A stretch of 64,000 bases of DNA, from the NCBI RefSeq assembly GCF_014196305.1, contig NZ_JACIDJ010000009.1:23687-87686 (forward strand), written 5' to 3'. The notes beneath the pieces were generated by a model that worked only from the letters and a program-made list of their open reading frames with translations, was not told the origin of the DNA and ran no database searches. Position 1 is the first letter of the stretch, and every line of letters starts with the position of its first letter. Positions 7,144 to 18,802 of this stretch are shown here, piece after piece. The position numbers were made by a program, and so were the translations under genes. This DNA comes from Roseococcus suduntuyensis (lineage in GTDB: Bacteria > Pseudomonadota > Alphaproteobacteria > Acetobacterales > Acetobacteraceae).

Positions 7144-8412
7144 TCGCTTCCGTGACAGCCCCCGCCCCGGGCTGACGGCGGCCTCGCCGAAGCGGGCGCG
7201 CAGGGCCTCCACCGCCTGCCATTTCGCGGCGCGGCGCGGGGCCTCGGGGTCGGCCAGGTCACCCTTGTCGGCGCCGGCGCCATCCACCAGCGGTGCGGCG
7301 CCGAGGCCCAGCAGGCGGAAGGGGGTGCCGTCGGCCTCGCGCGCCAGCAGGGGGCGGGCGGCGGCGAAGAGGGTCTCGGGCAGGCGGGTGGGCGCGGGCA
7401 GGCGGGCCTGGCGGCTGCGCGTCTCGAAGCGCGCGGTCTTGAGCTTGAGCGCGACACCCCCCGCCGCGAAGCCCTTGGCCGAAAGGCGCTTTCCCAGCTT
7501 CTCCGCGATGCGCCACAGCACGGCTTCCAGCTCGGGCAGGGTGGCGATGTCGGTGTCGAAGGTGGTCTCGGCGCTGATGCTTTTGGTCTCGCGCACGGGG
7601 TTCACGGGGCGGGGGTCCTCGCCACGGGCGCGGGCGGCGAGCGACGGCCCCTCCTCGCCGAGCCGCGCGATGGCCGCGCGGGGGTCAAGGGCCGCCAGTT
7701 GGCCCAGCCGCGTGATCCCCGCCGCCTCCAGCCGGCGCGCGGCCGCGGGCCCGATGCCGGGCAGCAGCCCCACGCGCTGCGGCGCCAGCCACTCCGCAGC
7801 CTCCGAGGCGCCGATGACGGCGAAGCCGCGCGGCTTGTCGCGCTCCGCCGCCAGCTTGGCCATCAGCCGGTTGTGCGCGAGGCCGATGGAGATGGTGACG
7901 CCCACCTCGCGCTCCACCGCGCGGGCGAAACGGGCCAGGACCACGGCGGGGGGCGCGTTGTGCAGGGCCTCGGTGCCCGCCAGGTCCAGCACCGCCTCGT
8001 CAATGGAAAGCGGCTGCACGAGGGGGGAGAGCGCCTCCATCAGGGCGCGGATTTGCGCCGCGGCGGCGGAATACTTGGCGCCGTCGGGCTTGATGACGAC
8101 CGCATCGGGGCAGGCAGCCAGCGCCTTGAACATGGGCATGGCGCTGCGGATTCCGTAGGTGCGGGCCACATAGCAGGCGGTCGCCACCACGCCGCGCTTG
8201 CCGCCGCCGACGATGACGGGCTTGGCCGCCAGTTCCGGCCGGTCGCGCTTCTCCACGCTGGCGAAGAAGGCGTCGCAATCCACATGCGCGATGGTGAGCG
8301 TGAACAGTTCCGCGTGACGCATCAGGCGGCGGCCGCCGCAATGGGCGCAGGCGGTTCCCTCGCCGGGGGCGGTGGAGAAGCAGTCCCGGCAGAGAGCGGG
8401 TGTCAGGGCCAC
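7141..8412 (-). CDS. dinB: DNA polymerase IV with N-terminal zinc ribbon
   Basis: Y-family translesion polymerase. The catalytic carboxylates are in VDCDAFF (Asp45, Asp47) and SIDE (Asp138, Glu139), followed by little-finger sequence such as ETTFDTDI. Before the palm, a short zinc-ribbon-like module has cysteine pairs at residues 8/11 and 22/25 (CRDC and CAHC). This extension is known in some alphaproteobacterial DinB proteins and is absent from E. coli. I chose the GTG at the complement of 8410-8412 because it keeps the first CxxC and overlaps the ROK kinase stop by 10 bases; a shorter start near residue 31 would lose the module. The length is 423 residues. Confidence 0.88.
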   Translation of the reverse strand: MALTPALCRDCFSTAPGEGTACAHCGGRRLMRHAELFTLTIAHVDCDAFFASVEKRDRPELAAKPVIVGGGKRGVVATACYVARTYGIRSAMPMFKALAACPDAVVIKPDGAKYSAAAAQIRALMEALSPLVQPLSIDEAVLDLAGTEALHNAPPAVVLARFARAVEREVGVTISIGLAHNRLMAKLAAERDKPRGFAVIGASEAAEWLAPQRVGLLPGIGPAAARRLEAAGITRLGQLAALDPRAAIARLGEEGPSLAARARGEDPRPVNPVRETKSISAETTFDTDIATLPELEAVLWRIAEKLGKRLSAKGFAAGGVALKLKTARFETRSRQARLPAPTRLPETLFAAARPLLAREADGTPFRLLGLGAAPLVDGAGADKGDLADPEAPRRAAKWQAVEALRARFGEAAVSPGRGLSRKR

Positions 8413-9278
8413 AGCCGCGCCGCGCCGAACACGCCCGAGCTGTCGCCATGGGCGGCGCGCACGATGCGCGTGCGGACCACGTCCGAGAACACATGGCGCG
8501 GGAGTAGCCGGGGCAGGTCCGTGTATAGGTGGTCCATGTTGGACAGCCCGCCGCCCAGCACGATCACCTCCGGGTCCAGCAGGTTCACCACATGCGCCAG
8601 CGCGCGGGCCAGCCGGTCGGTGTGGCGGGAAAGGGCGCCCTTTGCCGCGGCATCGGTGCGGGCGGGCAGGCTGGAGGCGTCGCGCGCGCCCGGCCCATCG
8701 GCATCGGCGGCCAGCGCCGGGCCGCAGAGGAAGGTCTCGATGCAGCCGCGCTGGCCGCACCAGCAGCGGGGGCCGGGGAATTCGGCCGCGGTCATCCAGG
8801 GCAGGGGGTTGTGGCCCCATTCGCCGGCGATGCGGTTCAGGCCCTCCAGCAGCCGGCCCTGGACCACCAGGCCCGCGCCCACGCCGGTGCCGAGGATGAC
8901 GGCGAAGACGCTGGTGGCCCCATCCGCCGCGCCATCGGCGGCTTCGGAGAGGGCCAGGCAATTGGCGTCGTTGGAAATTCGCACCTCGCGGCCCAGGGCG
9001 GCGGCCAGGTCAACGTCCAGCCGCCCGCCATTCAGCCAGGTGGAGTTGGCGCCCCGCACCAACCCCGTGGCCGGCGAAAGGCTGCCCGGAATGCCCACGC
9101 CCACGGTGCCGCGCGTGCCGAGTTCCGCCTCCACCCCCTCCACCAGCGCCCGGATGGCGGCGATGACACCCGGGTAGCTGGGGGGGGTGGCCACCCGCCG
9201 GCGCAGCCGTGCATGGCCGGCGGCGTCCAGCGCCACCACCTCGATCTTGCTGCCGCCCAGGTCCACGCCAATTCGCAT
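8403..9278 (-). CDS. ROK-family sugar kinase (fructokinase-like)
   Basis: A 291-residue cytoplasmic sugar kinase of the ROK family, expected to phosphorylate a hexose such as fructose, mannose or glucose with ATP. Seen in the sequence are the phosphate-binding GVDLGGSKIE at the N-terminus, GTGVGAG in the second ATP loop, the catalytic region SNDANCLALSE, and the ROK zinc signature CWCGQRGC following GEWGH. There is no N-terminal DNA-binding domain, which argues for an enzyme and against a NagC-type repressor. It overlaps dinB by 10 bases on the same strand, an unrelated pairing. The exact sugar cannot be decided. Confidence 0.85.
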   Translation of the reverse strand: MRIGVDLGGSKIEVVALDAAGHARLRRRVATPPSYPGVIAAIRALVEGVEAELGTRGTVGVGIPGSLSPATGLVRGANSTWLNGGRLDVDLAAALGREVRISNDANCLALSEAADGAADGATSVFAVILGTGVGAGLVVQGRLLEGLNRIAGEWGHNPLPWMTAAEFPGPRCWCGQRGCIETFLCGPALAADADGPGARDASSLPARTDAAAKGALSRHTDRLARALAHVVNLLDPEVIVLGGGLSNMDHLYTDLPRLLPRHVFSDVVRTRIVRAAHGDSSGVFGAARLWP

Positions 9279-9339
9279 CCGGGGAAGCTGTGCCGCGCGC
9301 CCCTTGCGGGCAAGCCCCGCGCAATGGTGGAGTGCATCA

Positions 9340-9582
9340 ATGGGAGAGACAACGACCATCCTCGACACGCGCGGCATGACCTGCCCGATTCCCGTGCTGC
9401 GGACGAACAAGGCCCTGCGCGGCATGGCGCCGGGGGCGACCTTGACCGTGCTGGCCACCGACCCCGCCGCGCTCAAGGACTTCCCGGCCTATGCGGAGGA
9501 GACGGGGCACACCCTGCTCTCGGCCGAGACGGGCGCGGATGGCGTCCACCGCTTCGTCCTGCGCCGGAAAGCCACGCCATGA
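9340..9582 (+). CDS. TusA-family sulfurtransferase-like protein
   Basis: An 80-residue protein with the SirA/TusA two-layer fold signature: LDTRGMTCPIPVLRTNKAL, with the active cysteine of CPxP at residue 15. TusA proteins relay persulfide sulfur for tRNA thiolation, molybdenum cofactor synthesis or sulfur metabolism. Which role applies here is not shown, since no tusBCDE genes are in the window. The ATG at 9340 follows 61 bases after the divergent ROK kinase start. The stop overlaps the next ATG (ATGA), so it is translated together with the histone-deacetylase-family gene. Confidence 0.82.
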   Translation: MGETTTILDTRGMTCPIPVLRTNKALRGMAPGATLTVLATDPAALKDFPAYAEETGHTLLSAETGADGVHRFVLRRKATP

Positions 9583-10508
9583 GCCTGCTGCTGCTGACCC
9601 ACCGCGACGGGCTGCTGCACGAGATGGGCGAGGGCCACCCCGAATGCCCCGACCGGCTGCGCGCCGTGCTCGCCGCGCTGGAGGCGGAGGAATTCGTCGG
9701 CCTCATCCGCGATGAGCCGGGCGAGGCCACCTATGAACAGCTCGAACGCGTCCACCCGCCCGATTATGTGGCCGCCATATTGGGCGTGCGCCCCGCGCCT
9801 GGCGAATATATCGCGCTCGATGCCGACACGGTGATGTGCGCGGGCAGCGCGCGCGCCGCCCTGCTGGCCGCCGGCGCGGCGGTGCGCGCGGTGGACGAGG
9901 TGCTGGGCGGCCATGTGCAGCGCGCCTTCTGCGCCACCCGCCCCCCTGGCCACCATGCCGAGCGGCGCCGGCCCATGGGGTTCTGCCTGTTCGCCAATGC
10001 CGTCATCGCCGCCCGCCACGCCCAGGCGGCGCATGGGCTGAGCCGTGTCGCCATCTGCGACTTCGACGTCCACCACGGCAATGGCAGCCAGGATTGCGTC
10101 TGGGAGGACCCGAGCATCCTCTTCGCCTCCTCGCACCAGATGCCGCTCTATCCTGGCACCGGGGCCGCGGAGGAACGGGGAGCGGGCAACATCTTCAATG
10201 CCCCCCTGCCGCCCGGCGCCGATGGCGCGGCCTTCCGCGCGGCCTGGGCGGAGACGCTGCTGCCGGCCATCGAGGCGTTCCGGCCGGAATTGCTGGTGAT
10301 CTCGGCCGGGTTCGACGCCCATGCGCGCGACCCCCTGGCGCAGCTGCGTGTGACCGAGGCGGATTTCGCCTGGCTCACCACGGAATTCTGCGCCCTGGCC
10401 GGGCGGCATTGCGGCGGGCGCATCGTCAGCCTTTTGGAAGGCGGCTATGACCTGCCGGCGCTGGCGGCCTCGGCCGCCGCCCATGTGCGGGGATTGTTGC
10501 GGGACTGA
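9579..10508 (+). CDS. Histone deacetylase/acetylpolyamine amidohydrolase family protein
   Basis: A 309-residue zinc amidohydrolase of the arginase/deacetylase superfamily. The catalytic HH pair is in RPPGHHA. Zinc and charge-relay residues are in CDFDVHHGNG and SAGFDAH, and LLEGGYD forms the last family block. Bacterial members remove acetyl groups from polyamines, acetoin-related compounds or lysines, and the substrate here is unknown. It is coupled to the upstream TusA-like gene and lies 69 bases before xseB. The order deacetylase-xseB-ispA-dxs is familiar from alphaproteobacteria, but no functional link to isoprenoid synthesis is demonstrated. Confidence 0.88.
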   Translation: MSLLLLTHRDGLLHEMGEGHPECPDRLRAVLAALEAEEFVGLIRDEPGEATYEQLERVHPPDYVAAILGVRPAPGEYIALDADTVMCAGSARAALLAAGAAVRAVDEVLGGHVQRAFCATRPPGHHAERRRPMGFCLFANAVIAARHAQAAHGLSRVAICDFDVHHGNGSQDCVWEDPSILFASSHQMPLYPGTGAAEERGAGNIFNAPLPPGADGAAFRAAWAETLLPAIEAFRPELLVISAGFDAHARDPLAQLRVTEADFAWLTTEFCALAGRHCGGRIVSLLEGGYDLPALAASAAAHVRGLLRD

Positions 10509-10577
10509 TGTCAAAACGATGAAGGCTTTGGGTTCGCGTCAGGCGGCCTTATAGTGCAAGAAGGTTGGGAGAAGGTC

Positions 10578-10856
10578 ATGTCGGTCGAGCACAGGGTGGA
10601 TGAGCGTGCTGCGGGTGCCGCGGAGGTGCGGGAACGGGACATCGCCTCCCTCTCCTTCGAGGAAGCCTTGACCGAGCTGGAAACCATCGTGAAGTCGCTG
10701 GAGGGCGGCCGGGCCACCCTGGCCCAGGCCATCGCCGAATATGAACGCGGCACGGCGTTGCGCCGGCATTGCGAACAGAAGCTCTCCGAGGCCGAGGCGA
10801 AGGTGCAGGCGGTGGTTGAGGGCAAGGCCGGGCTCGTCCTGCGGAATGTGGAATAG
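10578..10856 (+). CDS. xseB: Exodeoxyribonuclease VII small subunit
   Basis: A 92-residue helical subunit that joins XseA to degrade single-stranded DNA. The family core LSFEEALTELETIVKSLEGG is followed by L..AI.EYERGTALRRHCEQKL, as expected. The ATG at 10578 is preceded by GGGAGAAGG, a good ribosome-binding site. It starts a run of same-strand genes (xseB-ispA-dxs-tlyA), a gene order shared by many proteobacteria. Confidence 0.93.
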   Translation: MSVEHRVDERAAGAAEVRERDIASLSFEEALTELETIVKSLEGGRATLAQAIAEYERGTALRRHCEQKLSEAEAKVQAVVEGKAGLVLRNVE

Positions 10857-10870
10857 GAATTCGGGTTCGC

Positions 10871-11791
10871 ATGAACATGGTCCCGGCGGGTGCATCCGCC
10901 CTTGATCTGCCCGCCGCCATGGCGGCGGCGGCCGCCGAGATCGACGCGGCCCTCGATGAGGTTCTTCCCCGGGTGGAGGGTGATGAGGCGCGGCTCTTCG
11001 ACGCCATGCGCTATTCCACCATCGGCGGCGGCAAGCGGCTGCGCGGCTTCCTGGTGCTGGAAGGCGCCCGGCAGTTCAACGTCTCGCGCCAGGCCGCCCT
11101 GCGGGTGGCTTGCGCCATCGAGATGGTGCACGCCTACAGCCTGATCCATGACGACCTGCCGGCCATGGACGATGACGACCTGCGCCGTGGCAAGCCCACC
11201 AACCACAAGGCCTTCGACGAGGCCACCGCCATCCTGGCCGGCGATGCGCTGCAAAGCCATGCCTTCACCGTGCTGGCCGCCGAAGCGACCCATCCCGACC
11301 CCGCCGTGCGCATCGAGCTGGTGCGGATGCTGGCCCATGCCGCCGGCCCGCGCGGCATGGTGGGCGGGCAGATGCTGGACATCATGGCCGAGCAGTCGTG
11401 CGGCGCGCTGGACGAAAGCGCCATCGGCCGGCTGCAGCTGCTCAAGACCGGCAAGCTGATCGAATTCTCGGCCGAGGCGGGCGCCGTGCTGGGCAAGGCC
11501 GCGCCCTCGCAGCGCCAGGCGCTGGGCGCCTATGGGCGGGAGCTGGGGGCGGCCTTCCAGATCGCCGACGACCTGCTGGACGCCACCGCCACCACCGAGG
11601 AGGTGGGCAAGGCCACCGCCAAGGATGCCGGGGCGGGCAAGGCCACGCTGGTGGGACTGCTCGGCCTCGAACGGGCCCGGCTGCAGGCCGAACGACTGGT
11701 CGCGCAGGCGCGCGACCACCTGGATGGATTTTCCGAGCGGGCGGACATGCTGCGCGCGCTCGCTGATTTCGTGATCGCGCGGAGGAATTGA
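10871..11791 (+). CDS. ispA: Farnesyl (polyprenyl) diphosphate synthase
   Basis: Cytoplasmic trans-prenyltransferase that condenses isopentenyl diphosphate with dimethylallyl and geranyl diphosphate, supplying farnesyl diphosphate for quinones, hopanoids and undecaprenyl lipids. The 306-residue product has the first aspartate-rich motif DDLPAMD at residues 94-100 and the second, IADDLLD, at 231-237, with the substrate-binding GGGKRLR near 52-58. Its TGA overlaps the dxs ATG by one base (TGATG), so the two committed isoprenoid genes are translationally coupled. Chain length (C15 versus C20) is inferred from similarity and was not tested. Confidence 0.93.
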   Translation: MNMVPAGASALDLPAAMAAAAAEIDAALDEVLPRVEGDEARLFDAMRYSTIGGGKRLRGFLVLEGARQFNVSRQAALRVACAIEMVHAYSLIHDDLPAMDDDDLRRGKPTNHKAFDEATAILAGDALQSHAFTVLAAEATHPDPAVRIELVRMLAHAAGPRGMVGGQMLDIMAEQSCGALDESAIGRLQLLKTGKLIEFSAEAGAVLGKAAPSQRQALGAYGRELGAAFQIADDLLDATATTEEVGKATAKDAGAGKATLVGLLGLERARLQAERLVAQARDHLDGFSERADMLRALADFVIARRN

Positions 11792-13716
11792 TGCAAGACC
11801 GTCCTGCCACCCCGCTGCTGGACCGGGTCCGCGTCCCCGCCGACATGCGGAATTTCTCCAGCGAACAGCTGCGCCAGCTGGCCGATGAACTGCGCGCCGA
11901 GACCATCAGCACCGTCTCCGTCACCGGCGGGCATCTGGGTTCCTCGCTGGGCGTCGTGGAGCTGACGGTCGCCATTCATGCGGTGTTCGACACGCCGCAT
12001 GACCGGCTGATCTGGGATGTCGGCCACCAGTGCTACCCGCACAAGATTTTGACGGGTCGGCGGGACCGCATCCGCACCCTGCGCCAGGGCGGGGGGCTTT
12101 CGGGCTTCACCAAGCGCAGCGAGAGCGAATACGACCCCTTCGGCGCCGCGCATTCCAGCACAAGTATTTCCGCGGGCCTGGGCATGTCGGTTGCCAGTGC
12201 CTTGCAGGAGAAGCCGCGCAACGTCATCGCCGTGATCGGCGACGGTTCCATGTCGGCCGGCATGGCCTATGAGGCGATGAACAATGCGGGGGCCGAGAAG
12301 GCCAACCTCATCGTCATCCTGAACGACAACGACATGTCCATCGCGCCCCCCGTGGGCGCGATGAGCGCCTATCTGAGCCGCACCATCTCCTCGCGCCCCT
12401 TCCTCTCGGTGCGGGACTTCGTGGCCAAGATGGCGAAGAACTTCCCGGGCCCGATCGAGCGCGTGGCCAAGCGCGCCGACGAATATGCCCGCGGCCTGCT
12501 GACGGGCGGCACGCTCTTCGAGGAGATGGGCTTCTACTATGTCGGCCCCGTGGACGGCCACAACATGGACCACCTGCTGCCCGTGCTGCGCAACCTGCGC
12601 GACACCGGGCACAAGGGCCCCTTCCTGGTCCATGCCGTCACGCAGAAGGGCAAGGGCTATGCGCCGGCCGAGACCAGCGGCGACAAGTATCATGGCGTGC
12701 AGAAGTTCGACGTCATCACCGGTGAGCAGCAGAAGGCCCCACCCGGCCCGCCCGTCTACCAGAAGGTGTTCGCCCAGGCGCTGATCGCCGAGGCCGAGGC
12801 GGATGAGCGCATCGTCGCCGTCAACGCCGCCATGCCCTCGGGCACCAGCCTCGACATGTTCGCGAAGCGCTTCCCCGAGCGCTGCTTCGACGTGGGCATC
12901 GCCGAGCAGCACGCAGTCACCTTCGCCGCCGGCATGGCGACCGAGGGGCTGAAGCCCTTCTGCGCCATCTATTCGACCTTCCTGCAGCGCGGCTACGACC
13001 AGGTGGTGCACGACGTGGCGCTGCAGAACCTGCCGGTGCGCTTCGCCATGGACCGCGCGGGGCTGGTCGGCGCCGATGGCGCGACCCATGCGGGCAGCTT
13101 CGACATCGCCTATCTCGGCTGCCTGCCCGGCTTCACGCTGATGGCCGCGAGCTGCGAGGTCGAACTCGCCCACATGATCGCCACCATGGCGCAGATCGAC
13201 GATGGCCCCTCCGGCGTGCGCTATCCGCGCGGCGAGGGCTTCGCGCTGCAACCCCTGCCGGCGCGCGGCACACCCTTGCCCATCGGCAAGGGGCGGGTGG
13301 TGCGCGAGGGCAGCAAGATCGCCATCCTCTCCTATGGCGCGCGGTTGCAGGAATGCCTGAAGGCGGCGGATGAACTCGCCACCTACGGCCTGTCCTGCAC
13401 GGTGGCCGATGCGCGCTTCGCCAAGCCGCTGGACACCGCGCTGGTCGAGCAGTTGGCGAAGCACCATGAGGTGCTGATCACCATCGAGGAAGGCAGTCTG
13501 AACGGCTTCGGGGGCCTGGTCATGCACCACCTGGCGCTGAAGGGGCTGCTGGACCATGGCCTCAAGTTCCGGCCGATGACGCTGCCGGACATCTGGATCG
13601 ACCACGAAAGCCCGAAGAAGCAATACGACATCGCCGGGCTGAACGCGCCGCACATTACGGCGATGGCACTCAGCGCGCTGGGCAAGGAGGCGCTGGCCGT
13701 TTCCGCCAGCGCCTGA
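11791..13716 (+). CDS. dxs: 1-deoxy-D-xylulose-5-phosphate synthase
   Basis: Thiamine-diphosphate enzyme that joins pyruvate and glyceraldehyde-3-phosphate, the first step of the MEP isoprenoid pathway. The 641 residues show the DXS landmarks: [18 protein letters not shown], the ThDP site [18 protein letters not shown], the catalytic glutamate block [17 protein letters not shown], and a C-terminal transketolase domain. The ATG at 11791 follows GGAGG and overlaps the ispA stop by one base; a TTG immediately before it would add one residue. Co-transcription with ispA, and probably xseB and tlyA, is likely. Confidence 0.96.
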   Translation: MQDRPATPLLDRVRVPADMRNFSSEQLRQLADELRAETISTVSVTGGHLGSSLGVVELTVAIHAVFDTPHDRLIWDVGHQCYPHKILTGRRDRIRTLRQGGGLSGFTKRSESEYDPFGAAHSSTSISAGLGMSVASALQEKPRNVIAVIGDGSMSAGMAYEAMNNAGAEKANLIVILNDNDMSIAPPVGAMSAYLSRTISSRPFLSVRDFVAKMAKNFPGPIERVAKRADEYARGLLTGGTLFEEMGFYYVGPVDGHNMDHLLPVLRNLRDTGHKGPFLVHAVTQKGKGYAPAETSGDKYHGVQKFDVITGEQQKAPPGPPVYQKVFAQALIAEAEADERIVAVNAAMPSGTSLDMFAKRFPERCFDVGIAEQHAVTFAAGMATEGLKPFCAIYSTFLQRGYDQVVHDVALQNLPVRFAMDRAGLVGADGATHAGSFDIAYLGCLPGFTLMAASCEVELAHMIATMAQIDDGPSGVRYPRGEGFALQPLPARGTPLPIGKGRVVREGSKIAILSYGARLQECLKAADELATYGLSCTVADARFAKPLDTALVEQLAKHHEVLITIEEGSLNGFGGLVMHHLALKGLLDHGLKFRPMTLPDIWIDHESPKKQYDIAGLNAPHITAMALSALGKEALAVSASA

Positions 13717-13719
13717 GAC

Positions 13720-14457
13720 TTGGCCAAGCAGCGCGCCGATGTGGCGCTGGTGGAGCGCGGCCTCGCGGAAAGCCGCACCCGCGCCCAGGCGCTGATCATG
13801 GCGGGCCTCGTCTATTCGGGCGAGGCGCGCATCAACAAGCCGGGCGAGACCATCGCCGAGGGCCGCCCGCTGGAACTGCGCGGGCAGGACCATCCCTGGG
13901 TCTCGCGCGGGGGCGTGAAGCTGGCGCACGGCATCGCGCATTTCGGTTTCGAGGCTGCGGGGCGGGTGGCGCTGGATGTGGGCGCCTCCACCGGCGGCTT
14001 CACCGACGTGCTGCTGCACCACGGCGCCGCGCGGGTCTATGCGGTGGATGTGGGGCACGGCCAACTGGCGTGGAAACTGCGCAACGACCCGCGCGTGGTG
14101 GTGATGGAGCGGGTGAATGCCCGGCACCTGACGGCCGAGGACATCCCCGAACCCATCACCGCTTTGGTCTGCGATGCCAGCTTCATCGGCCTGCGCGTGG
14201 TGCTGCCGGCGGCCATGGCGCTTTGCGCGCCGGGCGCCTGGGCGGTGGCGCTGATCAAGCCGCAGTTCGAGGTGGGGCCCGCCATCGCCAAGGGCGGCGT
14301 GGTGCGCGACGCGGCGGTGCATGAGGCCGTCTGCGCCGAGATGGCCGCCTGGTGGGCCACACAGCCGGGCTGGGTGGTGCGGGGCGTGGAGCCCTCCCCG
14401 CTGCTCGGCCCCGAGGGCAACCGCGAATTCCTGATCGGGGCGGAGAGGGTGGGCTGA
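13720..14457 (+). CDS. tlyA: TlyA-family rRNA 2'-O-methyltransferase (hemolysin A family)
   Basis: A 245-residue protein with an N-terminal S4 RNA-binding domain (RADVALVERGLAESRTRAQALI) and an FtsJ-like SAM-dependent methyltransferase domain (ALDVGASTGGFTDVLLHHGA as the SAM loop). In the TlyA family it methylates ribose in 16S and/or 23S rRNA; the older haemolysin name reflects an early observation. The conserved N-terminus begins at a TTG (13720-13722) only three bases after the dxs stop, with no strong ribosome-binding site, so it is probably translated by reinitiation after dxs. Confidence 0.88.
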   Translation: MAKQRADVALVERGLAESRTRAQALIMAGLVYSGEARINKPGETIAEGRPLELRGQDHPWVSRGGVKLAHGIAHFGFEAAGRVALDVGASTGGFTDVLLHHGAARVYAVDVGHGQLAWKLRNDPRVVVMERVNARHLTAEDIPEPITALVCDASFIGLRVVLPAAMALCAPGAWAVALIKPQFEVGPAIAKGGVVRDAAVHEAVCAEMAAWWATQPGWVVRGVEPSPLLGPEGNREFLIGAERVG

Positions 14458-14511
14458 CCAGTCGGCCCCTACCCGCTATGCCGGTGCGACATTTTCCTGA
14501 AAGGCTGCGAC

Positions 14512-14859
14512 ATGACGCTCAAGATGGATGATCTGGTGAAGGGCGAGGGCGCCATGGCGCTCGCCGGCAAGGAGGTCTCGGTCCACTACACGGGCTGGCT
14601 GTTCGACGCCTCGGCCGAGGACAACAAGGGTGCGAAGTTCGACAGCAGCTTCAACCGCGGCGTGCCCTTCAGCTTCACCCTCGGCGAAGGCCGCGTCATC
14701 GCGGGCTGGGACCGTGGCGTGGCCGGGATGCGCGTGGGCGGCCAGCGCCGCCTGACCATCCCGCCCGAGATGGGCTATGGCGCGCGCGGCGCCGGCGGCG
14801 TCATTCCGCCCAACGCCACGCTGGTGTTCGACGTGGAGCTGCTGGAAGTCACGGGTTAG
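14512..14859 (+). CDS. FKBP-type peptidyl-prolyl cis-trans isomerase
   Basis: A single-domain, 115-residue FKBP that catalyses cis-trans isomerisation of X-Pro bonds. Characteristic FKBP segments are [48 protein letters not shown], and [16 protein letters not shown] at the C-terminus. There is no signal peptide or membrane segment, so it is probably cytoplasmic, unlike the exported FkpA type. It follows tlyA by 54 bases and is convergent with uvrB across a strong palindrome. Confidence 0.93.
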   Translation: MTLKMDDLVKGEGAMALAGKEVSVHYTGWLFDASAEDNKGAKFDSSFNRGVPFSFTLGEGRVIAGWDRGVAGMRVGGQRRLTIPPEMGYGARGAGGVIPPNATLVFDVELLEVTG

Positions 14860-14866
14860 CTTTGCG

Positions 14867-14915
14867 TTAGCGACTGATTCACCGCGCCGGCGATTCCGCC
14901 TTCGCGGATCAGGCG

Positions 14916-14919
<4 letters not shown>
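14867..14919 (-). terminator. Palindromic element at the fkbp/uvrB convergent junction
   Basis: Twelve-base arms at 14867-14878 and 14908-14919 pair with one mismatch. Inside are CCGC/GCGG arms and a GGCG-GAAT-CGCC hairpin with an unpaired TGA on one side. Read on the minus strand it begins at the uvrB TAG (14916-14918). It is the clearest single copy of the family and a likely bidirectional terminator. There is no T-tract. Confidence 0.75.
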
Positions 14920-17129
<2,210 letters not shown>

Positions 17130-17281
17130 GGGCGGAGATATGGGGCGCGCCGGGGACGCGGCCAAGTCATGTCGCAGTGCAACCTCTGGGAGGGAAGGGG
17201 CGTTCAGGGCGTGCCGGTGGCTGAGCTTGAGCTGCCCACTGGCGCCCAAGGAACCTCGCCATGCCCCGTCCCGCCTGAGCC

Positions 17282-18802
17282 ATGCAACGTCGCACGCTTC
17301 TCCTGGGCGCCGGCCCGCTGCTCGCCACGCCCTTCGCCGCGAGCCCCGTGGCGCAGACCGCGCCGCCACCCGTCGTCACCGCCCCCTTCACCGCCGACAA
17401 GGTGACGGAGCTGGCGCGCGACCTGTCCACCCGCGCCCCGCGCCCGCGCCAGGCCGACCTGCCGCGCCGCTTCGCCGATCTCGATTATGATGGCTATCGG
17501 CGCGTGCATTTCGACGCCGAGCAGGCGCTGTGGCGTGCCGATGGCCTGTCCTTTCAGCTGCAGCCTCACCATCGCGGTTTCCTGTTCCGCGAGAAGGTGA
17601 TGCTGCACGAGGTGGTGGGGGAGGAGGTCCGCCCCATCCCCTACCAGGCGGCGCAATTCCGCTTCGAGGGTGTCGAGGCCCCCGCCGAGAATGAGGAGCT
17701 CGGCTTCGCGGGCTTCCGCCTGCTGGCGCGCCTCAACCGCCCGGACCATTTCGACGAGGTCTGCGTCTTCCTGGGCGCCAGCTATTTCCGCGCGGTGGGG
17801 CGTGGTCAGGACTATGGCATCTCGGCGCGCGGGCTCGCCATCGGCACCGCCTCGGCCGCCGGCGAGGAATTCCCCGCCTTCACCGAGTTCTGGATCGAGC
17901 GCCCGGCCCCGCATGCGAGCTCCATCCGCGTGCACGCCCTGCTGGAGAGCGACAACGTCACCGGCGCCTATGTCTTCGACATCATGCCCGGCGACACCAC
18001 GCTGATGCAGGTGCGCGCCACCCTTTTCCCCCGGCGCGACCTGCCGCGCGTGGGCATCGCGCCGGGCACCAGCATGTTCTTCTTCGGCCCCCATGCGCCG
18101 GGCGGCGGCATGGATTTCCGGCCCGCCGTGCATGACAGCGACGGGCTGATGATGCGCAACAGCCATGGCGAGCAGATCTGGCGTCCGCTCACCAACCCCG
18201 GCACCCTGCAGGCCAGCGGCTTCCGCGACGAGGCGCCGCGCGGCTTCGGCCTGATCCAGCGCCGGCGCGGCTTCGCCGACTACCAGGACCTGGAGGCGCG
18301 CTACCACACGCGGCCCGACCTCTGGGTGGAGCCTCTGGGCCAATGGGGCCCGGGCGAGGTGCATCTCGTGGAAATCCCGACGCGCTCGGAAATCCATGAC
18401 AACATCTACGCCGCCTGGGCGCCGCGGGCCGGGCTGGTGGCTGGCCGCCCGGCGGAATTCCACTACCGCCTGCATTGGCGCGGCCGCTCGGAAGACGCGG
18501 CGGTGCTGCGCTTCGCCTCCACCCGCATGGCGGATGCCGGCAATGGCGCGCGCCGCTTCGTGCTGGACACCACGCCGCTGGCCCCGCTCGGCGCCAGCGC
18601 CGATGAGCCGCCCGAGGTGATGGTGGACAGCAGCCCCGGTCGCGTGCGCGACATCGTGCTGCAACCCAACCCCGAGACGCGCGGCTGGCGCCTGGCCTTC
18701 GTCATGGAACCTGGCCGCGCCTCGCTGGTGGAACTGCGCGTGCGGCTCATGCGGGGCGAGACGGCGCTCTCCGAGACCTGGCTCTACCGGTGGACGGCCT
18801 GA
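17282..18802 (+). CDS. opgG: Periplasmic glucan biosynthesis protein OpgG/OpgD
   Basis: A 506-residue exported protein for osmoregulated periplasmic glucans, acting on the beta-glucan backbone made by OpgH. The N-terminus [20 protein letters not shown] has an RR pair before a hydrophobic stretch, suggesting Tat export as known for OpgD; the OpgG and OpgD paralogues cannot be separated by eye. Family segments include SRAP-like [51 protein letters not shown] and YAAWAP. It overlaps opgH by 13 bases, the usual operon. Confidence 0.92.
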   Translation: MQRRTLLLGAGPLLATPFAASPVAQTAPPPVVTAPFTADKVTELARDLSTRAPRPRQADLPRRFADLDYDGYRRVHFDAEQALWRADGLSFQLQPHHRGFLFREKVMLHEVVGEEVRPIPYQAAQFRFEGVEAPAENEELGFAGFRLLARLNRPDHFDEVCVFLGASYFRAVGRGQDYGISARGLAIGTASAAGEEFPAFTEFWIERPAPHASSIRVHALLESDNVTGAYVFDIMPGDTTLMQVRATLFPRRDLPRVGIAPGTSMFFFGPHAPGGGMDFRPAVHDSDGLMMRNSHGEQIWRPLTNPGTLQASGFRDEAPRGFGLIQRRRGFADYQDLEARYHTRPDLWVEPLGQWGPGEVHLVEIPTRSEIHDNIYAAWAPRAGLVAGRPAEFHYRLHWRGRSEDAAVLRFASTRMADAGNGARRFVLDTTPLAPLGASADEPPEVMVDSSPGRVRDIVLQPNPETRGWRLAFVMEPGRASLVELRVRLMRGETALSETWLYRWTA

